A stretch of DNA of 64,000 nt from Hahella sp. CCB-MM4 (GTDB lineage: Bacteria; Pseudomonadota; Gammaproteobacteria; Pseudomonadales; Oleiphilaceae), in contig NZ_MRYI01000016.1 of the NCBI RefSeq assembly GCF_002260525.1, positions 1 to 64,000 on the forward strand. Direction: 5' to 3'. The notes beneath the pieces were generated by a model. It saw nothing but the letters and a program-made list of their open reading frames with translations, did no database searches and was not told where the DNA came from. Shown piece after piece: positions 16,893-25,313 of this stretch; within the stretch, counting starts at the first letter, position 1, and each line of letters begins with the position of its first letter. The position numbers and the translations under genes are program-made.

Positions 16893-17891
16893 ATGATGGT
16901 TCCCGGTAAAGATAATGCCAGTACGTTCTCTGGTAGCGATGATCAAGGTTCACCTTTTCATGAAGGAGAGTTGCATATACAGGAGCGCCTGGGTGTCCGC
17001 AGCCAAATGGATATGCCGGCGCGCCGGGGAATCCGGAGTTATATGCCTGATCAACACCGGGAATTTTTCTCCCAACTGCCTTTCCTGATTGTGGGAAGCC
17101 TCGATCGAGAAGGGCAGCCATGGGCTTCCATGAGGGTTGGTCATCCCGGTTTTGTGAGTTCCCCGGATGCTCAACAATTGATCGTGAGATCTTCTCCTAT
17201 GCGAGGGGATCCTGTCGGGGACAATTTGCAGGTGGGTGATTCTATTGGATTATTAGGGATTCAGTTTCATACCCGTAGACGTAACCGGCTTAATGGTGTG
17301 GTGAGTGATATCACTAGCTCCGGTCTCAAGCTTGATGTCAGTCAGAGTTTTGGAAACTGTCCCAAGTATATTCAGGCCAGAAGTTCCTTTCCTGAACAAT
17401 GTGAGGCCAATCGTCATCCGGAAGTAATCTGTTCTGAGTCTCTGGATGCAAGCATGGTTGAGATGATCAGCAAGGCAGATACTTTTTTCATCGCTTCTTC
17501 ACACCCGACTCCGAATGGGTTGAAGCCAATGCAGGGAGTTGATGTTTCCCACCGTGGAGGGATGCGGGGATTTGTCAAAATTGACCAATCCCGAAGAGTG
17601 CTGACGGTTCCCGATTACACCGGCAATTTCTTTTTCAATACGTTGGGGAATCTGTTGCTGAATCCCAGGGCAGGATTGCTGTTTTTGGACTTTGATACGG
17701 GCGATCTTCTATATCTCGCCGTTGATGTGAAAATTATCTGGGAGGGGGCAGAGTTGGACACCTTTGAAGGTGCCCAACGATTGCTGAAAATGGAGGTTAG
17801 GAAGGCAGTGAGAGCGGCTGAGAGTCTTCCCTGGAAGTGGAGTCGGCCGGAGCTGTCTCCTTATCTCTCCAGGCTTTCCAAACTCTCATAA
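16893..17891 (+). CDS. Pyridoxamine 5'-phosphate oxidase-like FMN-binding protein
   Basis: This 332-residue protein of the PNPOx-like split-barrel fold carries two barrel segments. The first, about residues 60-160, contains LPFLIVGSLDREGQPWASM; the second, about 195-310, contains FFIASSHPTPNGLKPMQGVD and VPDYTGNFFFNTLGNLLLNP. Such proteins bind FMN and are often fused to or encoded with GST or flavohaemoprotein modules. I chose the ATG at 16893, preceded by AAGGAG; a longer frame overlaps the GST gene. It lies in an operon with gst. The precise substrate is unknown. Confidence 0.85.
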   Translation: MMVPGKDNASTFSGSDDQGSPFHEGELHIQERLGVRSQMDMPARRGIRSYMPDQHREFFSQLPFLIVGSLDREGQPWASMRVGHPGFVSSPDAQQLIVRSSPMRGDPVGDNLQVGDSIGLLGIQFHTRRRNRLNGVVSDITSSGLKLDVSQSFGNCPKYIQARSSFPEQCEANRHPEVICSESLDASMVEMISKADTFFIASSHPTPNGLKPMQGVDVSHRGGMRGFVKIDQSRRVLTVPDYTGNFFFNTLGNLLLNPRAGLLFLDFDTGDLLYLAVDVKIIWEGAELDTFEGAQRLLKMEVRKAVRAAESLPWKWSRPELSPYLSRLSKLS

Positions 17892-17977
17892 TCTTCCGGA
17901 TGCCTCCACTATCGCCAGCTCTGGATTCGTGTTGTCTGAATCCCCGGAAACCAGGATGTGACAGGGGGATTCCTTGG

Positions 17978-19111
17978 TCATTCAGACTGCTGGCACCCTG
18001 TGGCTGGGTCGTAGAAGGTTGCGGATTCACCGGTAATGTTCCCTTTGGAGTTGTCTGTCATGGAGTTGCCGCAGACATATCGCTGAGGGTAGGTCATGAT
18101 CTTTATGCCAGAGTTATCATTGTCGAAGATCTTGTTACCGTAGACCTCGTTGAAGACGCCGTACTGTCTTCCATTCACCATATTGCCGCCGACGCGGATA
18201 CCCGCCCCTTTGTTTGAGTAACTTACGTTATAGCGGATGATGTTGTAATCGCCGCGGGCATCAAAGCCCCCGGATGCCGGGTCCTGTTGGCCTGCGCAGA
18301 TATTGTTTTCCACCAGATTGTGGGCAGCGCCTTCTTTGATATCGACGCATTCGTTGCCTCTGGTCAGGAAGTAGTTGTGATGGACCCAGTTATAGTTGCT
18401 GTGATCCGGATCTGCAGAGGGGTTCTTGCCGTCATCCCATTGCTCGGATGAGGTGCCGATGTAAATGGCTTCCCCATTCTTGCCCCGGCCGTCGAACTGG
18501 AAGTCGTAAGCGCCGCAGTTATAGAAGGTATTCCCAAAGATTTCCGCTCTGGTGACGTGGTAACGCAGGCGAACACATTCCCCGCCGGCATTGCGGATGC
18601 GCATGGACCGCATCACAAACCCTTCCGGCCCTTGCTTGTGCTCTGTACCTTGCACGAATATCAGGCTTTTACGGTAATCTTCGGGACCGTTTCCTTTGCC
18701 TACCAAACCGTCGATCGTGAAGTTTCTCAGGTGGATGTAGTCGTGATTGATCTGTAGCACCCGGCCACCGTTTTCACCTTTCAGTACAGCAGACTTTGTG
18801 CCCTGAATCAGAATAGGTTTGCTTCTCAGACCTGAACGCACAGTTTTGACATCCTGGTAGTACTTGCCTTCCAGCAGGTAAACCCGGTCTCCCGGCTGGG
18901 CATATTCCAAAGCCGCGTTAATGGTTTTAAACGGCTCTGACCGGCTTCCCGGATGGCGGTCATTACCCTTGGGGGACACAAAATAGGTATGAACATTCGG
19001 ATAGACGAATTTCTCATAGGTGTATTCGGTATTCAGTGCTAAGGCGAACTGACTGAATAATAACTGACTACAGAATATGAGTGTGGCAAATGCGGCGGTG
19101 TAAGTTTTCAA
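17978..19111 (-). CDS. Secreted right-handed parallel beta-helix protein
   Basis: This 377-residue exported protein has a signal peptide (MKTYTAAFATLIFCSQLLFS, cleavage near residue 26) and a DUF1565-like N-terminal region (YFVSPKGNDRHPGSRSEPF). Repeated short strands with Asn and His follow, characteristic of right-handed beta-helix polysaccharide lyases and pectate-lyase-like proteins. It uses a TTG start. No ATG precedes the signal peptide and a strong GGGAGGT lies five bases upstream. Four cysteines near the C-terminal half could form disulphides. Polysaccharide binding or cleavage is the likely role; no catalytic set was identified. Confidence 0.85.
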   Translation of the reverse strand: MKTYTAAFATLIFCSQLLFSQFALALNTEYTYEKFVYPNVHTYFVSPKGNDRHPGSRSEPFKTINAALEYAQPGDRVYLLEGKYYQDVKTVRSGLRSKPILIQGTKSAVLKGENGGRVLQINHDYIHLRNFTIDGLVGKGNGPEDYRKSLIFVQGTEHKQGPEGFVMRSMRIRNAGGECVRLRYHVTRAEIFGNTFYNCGAYDFQFDGRGKNGEAIYIGTSSEQWDDGKNPSADPDHSNYNWVHHNYFLTRGNECVDIKEGAAHNLVENNICAGQQDPASGGFDARGDYNIIRYNVSYSNKGAGIRVGGNMVNGRQYGVFNEVYGNKIFDNDNSGIKIMTYPQRYVCGNSMTDNSKGNITGESATFYDPATGCQQSE

Positions 19112-19573
19112 TTGACCTCCCGAAAACCAACAATCCGGCAGCAGGATACACTTGGCCTGTCCGGATTAAGTCGGTGCGAATTGAGTTTGTTTTGAAAGAT
19201 GATTTAACCAGGGAGAAGTGCAGAATTTTATTGCTTGTTGTGAATGCAGCTACGGGTCCTGTACAGAGTAACCCTAAGGCAAAAATAGCGCCATCTCAAG
19301 TCAGTAAAGTTCTTTAGGAATAATGACTTAGGTCCTATGAACTAAGCTTTTTTCTGTGACAGGATGTCGGTTCTTGCCGCGACAAGATATCGACTATTCA
19401 AGTAAAATATAACGCCCGCATCTAGTGGTATACGTATTTTGCACAATTGGCTAAGAATTTGGGAAAGGATATATTCGTGCGTTCCTATTAATGCAGATCT
19501 CCTGCAACTCCGATCTCCTATCAACTCTGGTCAAAAGGAGCCTGGTAAAATGGACATTCAAGTCTCCCCATAC
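19112..19573. other. Gene-free stretch upstream of the MATE leader
   Basis: About 460 bp between the divergent beta-helix gene and the structured region before the MATE gene. It holds short frames only, none with a credible start and ribosome site. A stretch near 19341-19420 is AT-rich, as expected of promoters, but I could not pick a confident -35/-10 pair. Confidence 0.5.
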
Positions 19574-19732
19574 ACCGCCTGACGGTCTCAGCGTTGCGCT
19601 GGTCCGTTACGATTTTTACGCGTGCCGGCGGCACAGTCATTTAATTTAAAATTCGACTAAACGTTGTCTTCTTTCCGGATTTTACCGGGCACAGCTCGTT
19701 GTGCATTGAAGACCTGTAAGGGCTTTATAGCC
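19574..19732 (+). ncRNA. Structured 5' leader of the MATE transporter gene (candidate riboswitch)
   Basis: Several perfect small hairpins lie in a row: ACCG/CGGT (19574-19586), CAGCG/CGCTG (19589-19601) and GTGCC/GGCAC (19622-19634). A three-way junction then follows, closed by GTCTTC (19666-19671) with GAAGAC (19708-19713). It encloses CCGG/CCGG (19675-19688) and GCACA/TGTGC (19689-19704). A last hairpin GGCT-TTAT-AGCC (19721-19732) abuts the probable ribosome site CAGGG, 14 bp before the ATG at 19747. No known riboswitch class is recognised. The structure is read by eye and not folded computationally. Confidence 0.45.
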
Positions 19733-19746
19733 AGGGTAACCAAGTA

Positions 19747-21114
19747 ATGACTCATAAGTTAAGGTCCCACAACCTGTGGGTACTTTCATGGCCTATTTTT
19801 ATTGAAGAAATCACCGGCGGTCTGGTGTTTCTTGCGGATGCGTGGTTCCTCAGCCGCATCTCCGATGAAGTGGCAGCCACGGTTGGTGTGCTGCTACCGG
19901 TACTGCTGCTGGGGTTCTTTATCATTCCGATGTTCACAACCGCGGGCACCAGTGTGGCTTCTCAGTACATTGGGGCCGGACAGCAACAGCATGTCATTCC
20001 GACCTATATGGCCAATATCATCGTCAGCAGTTTGCTTGGGCTGGGGATGTTTCTTGGCGGTTATGTTTATGCGGGCGACATTGGCCTGTGGCTCGGGATG
20101 ACGCCGGATCTGAATGAATATTCCACCACCTATTTGATGGCGATCTCGTTCAGTTTCCTGTTTGTGGCGATTCGTTTTTCCTATGCGTCGATACTGGCCT
20201 CCCAGGGGATGACACATTGGAATATGGCGACAGCGCTGGTGACCAATGTTTTGAATGTGGTGTTGAACGCGGCGTTCTTTCAGGGATGGTTTGGATTGCC
20301 GAAGCTGGGTCTGCTCGGCATCGCCATGGCCACGTCCGTGTCATTTTTTATCGGCGCATTGTTACTGATCTGGGTCGTACATGTTCCTTTGAAGATACGT
20401 TTTCGTTTCAAGGGAATGGGAGCGCCTATTCGTAAGGTTCTGCGTCCGATTCTGAAGATCGGGATTCCCTCAGCAGTTGAGCCGCTGAGTTACACGGTTC
20501 AACAGATTGTGGTGTCCATGGTTGTCATTCAACTGGGGCTGGTGGCTATGGGGGCCAACACCTATGTATTGCGCATTCTGGTGATGGAAATCACTTTCGC
20601 CTTTGCATTGGGAGCCGGGAGTCAGATATTGATGGCCCACTTCATGGGAGCGGATAACTTCCGGGAAGTGAATCGGGTTTTCTGGAAATCCATTGCCTGT
20701 GCCACCGGCTTTGCCCTGGTCAATCTGCTGTTGTATGTGGGGATATATGAACAGATGCTGTCCCTGTTCACCGATAATCCTGAGATCCTGGAACTCTCAA
20801 AATGGATGTTGGTTGCCGGCATTCTGATGGAACCTGCCCGTGCCGTTAACATTATTGCCGGGATGGCCCTGAAGGGAGTGGGGGATGCGAGGTTCTCTGC
20901 CGTCAGCAGTATGATTTTTATGTGGGCCGTTATTCCTTTCGTATTCTGGGTGGGAATAGATTTTGGTTATGGCATGTTGGGCGTCTGGCTCTGCTTTACT
21001 GTGGATGAAACGGTACGGGCATCCATTAACCTATGGCGGTGGAGTACCGGTAAATGGCGGAGCAAAGGAATTCGTGACCGGACGGAAGAACTGGTAGAAG
21101 TACCGGCCCTATAA
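19747..21114 (+). CDS. MATE-family multidrug/sodium efflux transporter
   Basis: This 455-residue inner-membrane protein has twelve predicted helices in two pseudo-symmetric halves. It opens with LWVLSWPIFIEEITGGLVFL, and the motif TAGTSVASQYIGAG (near residue 60) and its C-terminal counterpart GAGSQILMAHFMGA (near residue 285) are typical of MATE exporters. Such proteins expel cationic drugs or metabolites using a Na+ or H+ gradient. The ATG at 19747 follows a weak ribosome site and an unusually structured leader, suggesting post-transcriptional control. It is monocistronic; the next gene is convergent. Confidence 0.92.
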   Translation: MTHKLRSHNLWVLSWPIFIEEITGGLVFLADAWFLSRISDEVAATVGVLLPVLLLGFFIIPMFTTAGTSVASQYIGAGQQQHVIPTYMANIIVSSLLGLGMFLGGYVYAGDIGLWLGMTPDLNEYSTTYLMAISFSFLFVAIRFSYASILASQGMTHWNMATALVTNVLNVVLNAAFFQGWFGLPKLGLLGIAMATSVSFFIGALLLIWVVHVPLKIRFRFKGMGAPIRKVLRPILKIGIPSAVEPLSYTVQQIVVSMVVIQLGLVAMGANTYVLRILVMEITFAFALGAGSQILMAHFMGADNFREVNRVFWKSIACATGFALVNLLLYVGIYEQMLSLFTDNPEILELSKWMLVAGILMEPARAVNIIAGMALKGVGDARFSAVSSMIFMWAVIPFVFWVGIDFGYGMLGVWLCFTVDETVRASINLWRWSTGKWRSKGIRDRTEELVEVPAL

Positions 21115-21139
21115 GTCTGCATTGCTCAGGTGAAGAGCA

Positions 21140-23617
21140 TCAGATCAATTGCGGGCCGGCTTCCAGCAGACGCATGAATCCCTCTGCCGGTAACGGTCGG
21201 CTGAATAGGAAGCCCTGAACTTCATTGCAGCCCATTTCATGTACCAGATGCAGTTGATCCATGGTCTCGACCCCTTCAGCGACGCTGATCAGGTCGAGGC
21301 TTTGGGCCAATTGAATGATACTTTTTATGATGCTGGTGTTTCCTGTTCCCTCTTTGGCATCAGGCAGAAATCGCCGGTCGATCTTCAGGCGGTCAACGGG
21401 AAACCTCTGCAGGTAGGAGAGGGATGAATATCCCGTCCCGAAATCATCCAGAGCCAACTTTATCCCTAAATCTTTCAGGCCGTGCATGGCCTGAATGACA
21501 TCCTCTGTTTCATCAAAAAATACGGCTTCAGTAAACTCCAGCGACAATAGCTTTGGATCCAGACGATGCCTTTCCAGGGTCTTGCGGACTGTCTGTACAA
21601 TATTGCCCTGATAAAACTGCATGGCGGACAGATTGACTGACAACGGAACCGCCGGTCTGCCGAGCTGCAACCAGGTGTTGAGCTGATGGCAGGCGGCATC
21701 CAATACCCACTCTCCGGCGGTAACCACCAGGCCGGTTTCCTCTAGCGTGGAAATGAAATAGCCCGGGGTGACGACGCCTTTCTTTGAATGATTCCAGCGC
21801 AACAGGCTTTCTGCTGCAATGATCTGCCCGCTGGCCAGGTGCACGATGGGCTGGAAGTACAATTCAAACTCGTCCAGTTCGATGGCTTTGCGCAACTCGG
21901 TAATCAGTTCCAGGTGGTTATGTGCGGCCTGGTTCAGTGCACTGGTGAAGAACTGGAAGTTCCCCCGGCCTTTCTGCTTGGCCGCATACATGGCGGTATC
22001 GGCGGCCCTCAGCAGTTCGTAGGGGGAATCTCCATCGGCGGGATACAGACTGATGCCGATGCTGGTGCCGGTGCGCAGTTCCACATTGTCCAGTAGAAAT
22101 GGCAGGTTCAGCTCCGCAATGATCTTCTCTGCGACCTGAACCACACCGTCATTGCTGTCCACATCGGGCAGGCAGATCACAAATTCGTCTCCCCCCAGAC
22201 GGGCGAGAATGTCACTGCGACGTATACAATGCTGCAGGCTGACAGCCACCTGCTGAAGCAGTTTATCGCCCATGTGATGACCCAGGGAGTCATTCACGGT
22301 TTTGAAGCGGTCTAGGTCGATCAACATGACGGCGGTTTGGGACTGCTTGCGGTGAGCCAGGGTAATGGCTTGCTTGATACGATCTTCCAGCAGTGTTCGA
22401 TTTGGCAAGCCTGTCAGGGCATCATGATGGGCCATGTAACTGATGCGTTCTTCGGCTTGACCCCTTTGGATGACGATACCCGCCAGATGCACCGCACTGG
22501 CCACGACTTCCCGCTCCCGAAGACTGGGTTCATGGACCTTGCTGTGATATACCGCGAACGATCCTAATACCTTTCCCGAAGGAGTGAGTATCGGGGTCGA
22601 CCAGCAGGCGGCAAAGTTGTATTGCCGGGCCACATCACGGATATTTTCCCATAGTGGACTGGCATTAATGTCGGGGACGATGACCGGCGCCTTTCGGTAC
22701 ATGGCTGTGCCACAGGAGCCGGCTGATGGACCGATTTGCAAGCCGATAAGCGCCCGGTTGTAATCGTTAGGCATATTGGGGGTGATCGCTTTGGCAATGT
22801 GTTCTCCCGCATTGTCCAGGAGCAGGATGGAAGTCCGGCAGTCAGGAAGGTGATGATCAATCAGACCACTCAAAGCTGACAGCACTTCTTCAAGGGGGCT
22901 GCCAGACGCAATCATTTCCAGGACTTCATACTCTCCCTGGCGAAGGCGCTCTGCCTTCTTGCGCTCGGAAATATCACGGGCAATGGCCGTAAACAGACGT
23001 CGGGTTGTGGTATGGAATTCACCGAAGGACAATTCTAGTTCAATCTCAAAGCCGTTCTGATGCCGGCCGGTCAATTCAAAATGCTCGCGATAGTGCCGGT
23101 CTTTGTGTTGTGACAGATAAACCGCCAGATCGAGTTGGCTGTCTTCCAGGGATGGCAGCAGTTTTTCCATGGGAAATCCCAACAGGTCGGACTGCTCATA
23201 GCCAAATATGGTGTGGACGGTTGGATTGACGTAAGTAATGAGGTTGTTCTCATCAAAAGTGACGATGGCATCCAGCGCAGCTTCCGTCACACTTCTATAC
23301 CGGGATTCACTTTCTTCCAGGGCCTGCTGGGTTTTGATCCGTTCGATGATTTCCTGTTCCATCGCCTGGGTGGTCCGATACAGGTCCCGATTGATTTTTT
23401 CGTTCTCCCGTAAGGCTTCTTCCAGAGCCTGGGTTCGTTCTTTGACGGTTTCCTCCAGGGTTAGAGCCGTCTGGAACAAACTGAAATCCGACCCCTGCCG
23501 ACTCATACTGCGTTCGGCACGGTTCATCAGGGCTTCAATGATTTTGTTGAGCCGGGCAATTTCAGACTGTTCGGTATTCAATGGTGTAACACTGGCCTTG
23601 GTCAGGTTGTCGTTCAT
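21140..23617 (-). CDS. PAS-GAF-GGDEF-EAL cyclic-di-GMP signalling protein
   Basis: This 825-residue cytoplasmic protein has, in order, an N-terminal coiled coil (about 15-105), PAS (about 105-225), GAF (about 240-390), GGDEF (about 395-560) and EAL (about 565-820). The cyclase motif LGGDEF is intact. The phosphodiesterase signature reads ESL rather than EAL (AAESLLRWNH), but the catalytic Glu, the DDFGTGYSSL loop and EGVET are kept, so both activities are possible. Its ATG overlaps the FIST gene stop by four bases (ATGA), so the FIST protein is the likely partner or sensor. No membrane helix is present. Confidence 0.93.
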   Translation of the reverse strand: MNDNLTKASVTPLNTEQSEIARLNKIIEALMNRAERSMSRQGSDFSLFQTALTLEETVKERTQALEEALRENEKINRDLYRTTQAMEQEIIERIKTQQALEESESRYRSVTEAALDAIVTFDENNLITYVNPTVHTIFGYEQSDLLGFPMEKLLPSLEDSQLDLAVYLSQHKDRHYREHFELTGRHQNGFEIELELSFGEFHTTTRRLFTAIARDISERKKAERLRQGEYEVLEMIASGSPLEEVLSALSGLIDHHLPDCRTSILLLDNAGEHIAKAITPNMPNDYNRALIGLQIGPSAGSCGTAMYRKAPVIVPDINASPLWENIRDVARQYNFAACWSTPILTPSGKVLGSFAVYHSKVHEPSLREREVVASAVHLAGIVIQRGQAEERISYMAHHDALTGLPNRTLLEDRIKQAITLAHRKQSQTAVMLIDLDRFKTVNDSLGHHMGDKLLQQVAVSLQHCIRRSDILARLGGDEFVICLPDVDSNDGVVQVAEKIIAELNLPFLLDNVELRTGTSIGISLYPADGDSPYELLRAADTAMYAAKQKGRGNFQFFTSALNQAAHNHLELITELRKAIELDEFELYFQPIVHLASGQIIAAESLLRWNHSKKGVVTPGYFISTLEETGLVVTAGEWVLDAACHQLNTWLQLGRPAVPLSVNLSAMQFYQGNIVQTVRKTLERHRLDPKLLSLEFTEAVFFDETEDVIQAMHGLKDLGIKLALDDFGTGYSSLSYLQRFPVDRLKIDRRFLPDAKEGTGNTSIIKSIIQLAQSLDLISVAEGVETMDQLHLVHEMGCNEVQGFLFSRPLPAEGFMRLLEAGPQLI

Positions 23618-24768
23618 GGCTGTTGATCCGGAGTTGAGCCGATAGCCAATGCGGTAAAGGTTTGATTAACGTGCACTCCTGCAAATTGTTCTCCGTAAGT
23701 ACTGAATCCCACCACCTTGTGGTCCGTCAGCAATTGGGCAACATTCTCCTTGCTGCCGTCCTGGGTGATTTCCAGGTTTCTCAAAATGCAGTCGCAGGCC
23801 AGGATGAGTTGTGGTTCACCTATCTCCTGATCTACTTGTGCAAAGGTGCTGCGAAGGTTTTCCATCAGATCCACACCGCGTGCGACACGCAGGACAATTC
23901 CTTCCTCTATGGCGCAGTAGAGAGTCAGGCTTCCATCTGGATTCGCTTTCTGGATCGAGCGGACGTATTCCATTCCATCGATCAGCACGACAACAGGGGA
24001 GGTGGCAAAGCGGAACGGATTCAGGTCATCGACATCCACTCCTACCAACCGGGCATATTCCTCTGCTGCCGGTAGTCCGTTGATTTCCGTTACCAGGCGA
24101 CGGGAGGCATCGGCTTCTGTGACGACAAGACGCTGATCCGTCGCGGTAAAATGCTGGGTTTTGAATGTTTTAAATGGACAATCGGTGGAGGCCAGGACCA
24201 GTGCCGCGCAGTCGGTATGAAATGCCCCGTTGCAGTAAATCCAGGTCTTATCAAATATCATGTCATCGCCTGCTGAGCCTCCAAATATGGGGATATTGCC
24301 CAGTGCGGTGCTGAGGGAGCGAGTGACCGGTTCTTCATGCTGAGACATGCCGTCGATCATTAAAAAGGCAAAGCTGTTCTTTGCGTTGGCCTCCGGAGAG
24401 CAACTTTCCAGTTCGCTGATCAGGGATTTGGCAAACTCTACGCCTTGCCGGATTTCAAATGTATGCAGTGATTCAATCAGGCCCGACACGACCGAGAAGT
24501 GTCTGGCGGAGAAACTGACTCCGCTCAGGCTGTGATCCATATACCCCTGCGGACCGATTTCTCCCGCGGTGGTGCAGCCGACGACCTGAACTCCCATAAA
24601 TTGCCGGTACATTTCCGTGGCCAGGAGATCAAGATCGTAGTGACTTGAGCAAAAGAACAGGACCAGGGCCATGTCTTCCTGAGCGACTTCTGCGTGAAAT
24701 GCCTGAACGGCCTGAACCGGGTCTTGAAGGCGGGTGTGTGCTCTGCGGATGCTAGGACTGGCGGTCAT
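23614..24768 (-). CDS. FIST-domain sensor protein
   Basis: This 384-residue protein has a FIST_N domain (about 30-230, including VQVVGCTTAGEIGPQGY) and a FIST_C domain (about 235-375). FIST proteins are proposed intracellular sensors of small ligands such as amino acids, usually encoded beside signal-transduction genes. I chose the ATG at 24768 (MTASPSIRRAHTR), preceded by GGAG; a TTG five codons earlier is possible. It overlaps the downstream GGDEF-EAL gene by ATGA, which strongly suggests that ligand sensing feeds into c-di-GMP turnover. Confidence 0.93.
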   Translation of the reverse strand: MTASPSIRRAHTRLQDPVQAVQAFHAEVAQEDMALVLFFCSSHYDLDLLATEMYRQFMGVQVVGCTTAGEIGPQGYMDHSLSGVSFSARHFSVVSGLIESLHTFEIRQGVEFAKSLISELESCSPEANAKNSFAFLMIDGMSQHEEPVTRSLSTALGNIPIFGGSAGDDMIFDKTWIYCNGAFHTDCAALVLASTDCPFKTFKTQHFTATDQRLVVTEADASRRLVTEINGLPAAEEYARLVGVDVDDLNPFRFATSPVVVLIDGMEYVRSIQKANPDGSLTLYCAIEEGIVLRVARGVDLMENLRSTFAQVDQEIGEPQLILACDCILRNLEITQDGSKENVAQLLTDHKVVGFSTYGEQFAGVHVNQTFTALAIGSTPDQQP

Positions 24769-24903
24769 AACTACTGACTCCAATCACATGTTATGCCGTC
24801 GCACAACATCCTGCCACAGGTAACCGTCCTTGTAACGGCTTACAGTGATATTAGGAAAGTTGGAAACTCATCAATATTGTCTAACTATTCTGTTGCCACT
24901 ACT

Positions 24904-24951
24904 TACTGTTGTCGGTATGTACTGTTGTCAGTATCTACTGTTGCCAATATG
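24904..24951. repeat. 16 bp tandem repeat, three units
   Basis: The units are TACTGTTGTCGGTATG (24904-24919), TACTGTTGTCAGTATC (24920-24935) and TACTGTTGCCAATATG (24936-24951). A more degenerate unit precedes them at 24888-24903 (TTCTGTTGCCACTACT). They lie 136 bp upstream of the FIST start codon. Confidence 0.9.
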
Positions 24952-25008
24952 TTGTGCTATCGCTAAGTAGTGTCTTAGCTGGCTCATTTCATCATCAAGC
25001 ATAGCCTG

Positions 25009-25053
25009 AACTAAGATAGCGACAACTAAAATAGTCTCAACTAAGTATAGTAC
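25009..25053. repeat. 15 bp tandem repeat, three units
   Basis: The units are AACTAAGATAGCGAC (25009-25023), AACTAAAATAGTCTC (25024-25038) and AACTAAGTATAGTAC (25039-25053). The sequence is unrelated to the 16 bp set 60 bp away, although both lie in the same gene-free region. Confidence 0.85.
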
Positions 25054-25313
25054 AGCCGCTCCAACTGGCGCGGCTAAATATCCACTGCCGATGGAGTGAT
25101 GACAGAAATTTGTACATTCTGGTTTGTAAATCGGCGAAGCGATATGGAAAGAGGTGATATAGCCTGTTGTAAACCAAAGGGAAATAACACCTGGCTCCAA
25201 AATGGGGCAACAGAATCTGTTCTAAAAAGCTTTTGTGAAATTTTTAAAAAGGGCCTCTATTTAGTCTGTAATCGTGAATCTCATTCGTCTGTAGCCGTGA
25301 ATCTCAGCCTCAA

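Larger units (their letters stand above)
24769..25313. other. Long gene-free region upstream of the FIST gene
   Basis: About 545 bp between the FIST gene and the PhoD-like gene, both on the minus strand. Short frames in it lack ribosome sites and are repeat-derived. Its main content is two sets of short tandem repeats, at 24904-24951 and 25009-25053, described separately. The FIST promoter should lie here but no clear box pair was picked. Confidence 0.6.

Noticed and set aside
17938-17972. Inverted repeat GAATCCCC...GGGGATTC after the PNPOx-like gene
   Set aside because: Short stem with a 19-nt loop and no T run; not sufficient for a terminator call.
19342-19524. Minus-strand frame of about 60 codons before the MATE gene
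   Set aside because: No start signal and low-complexity sequence; better explained as non-coding.
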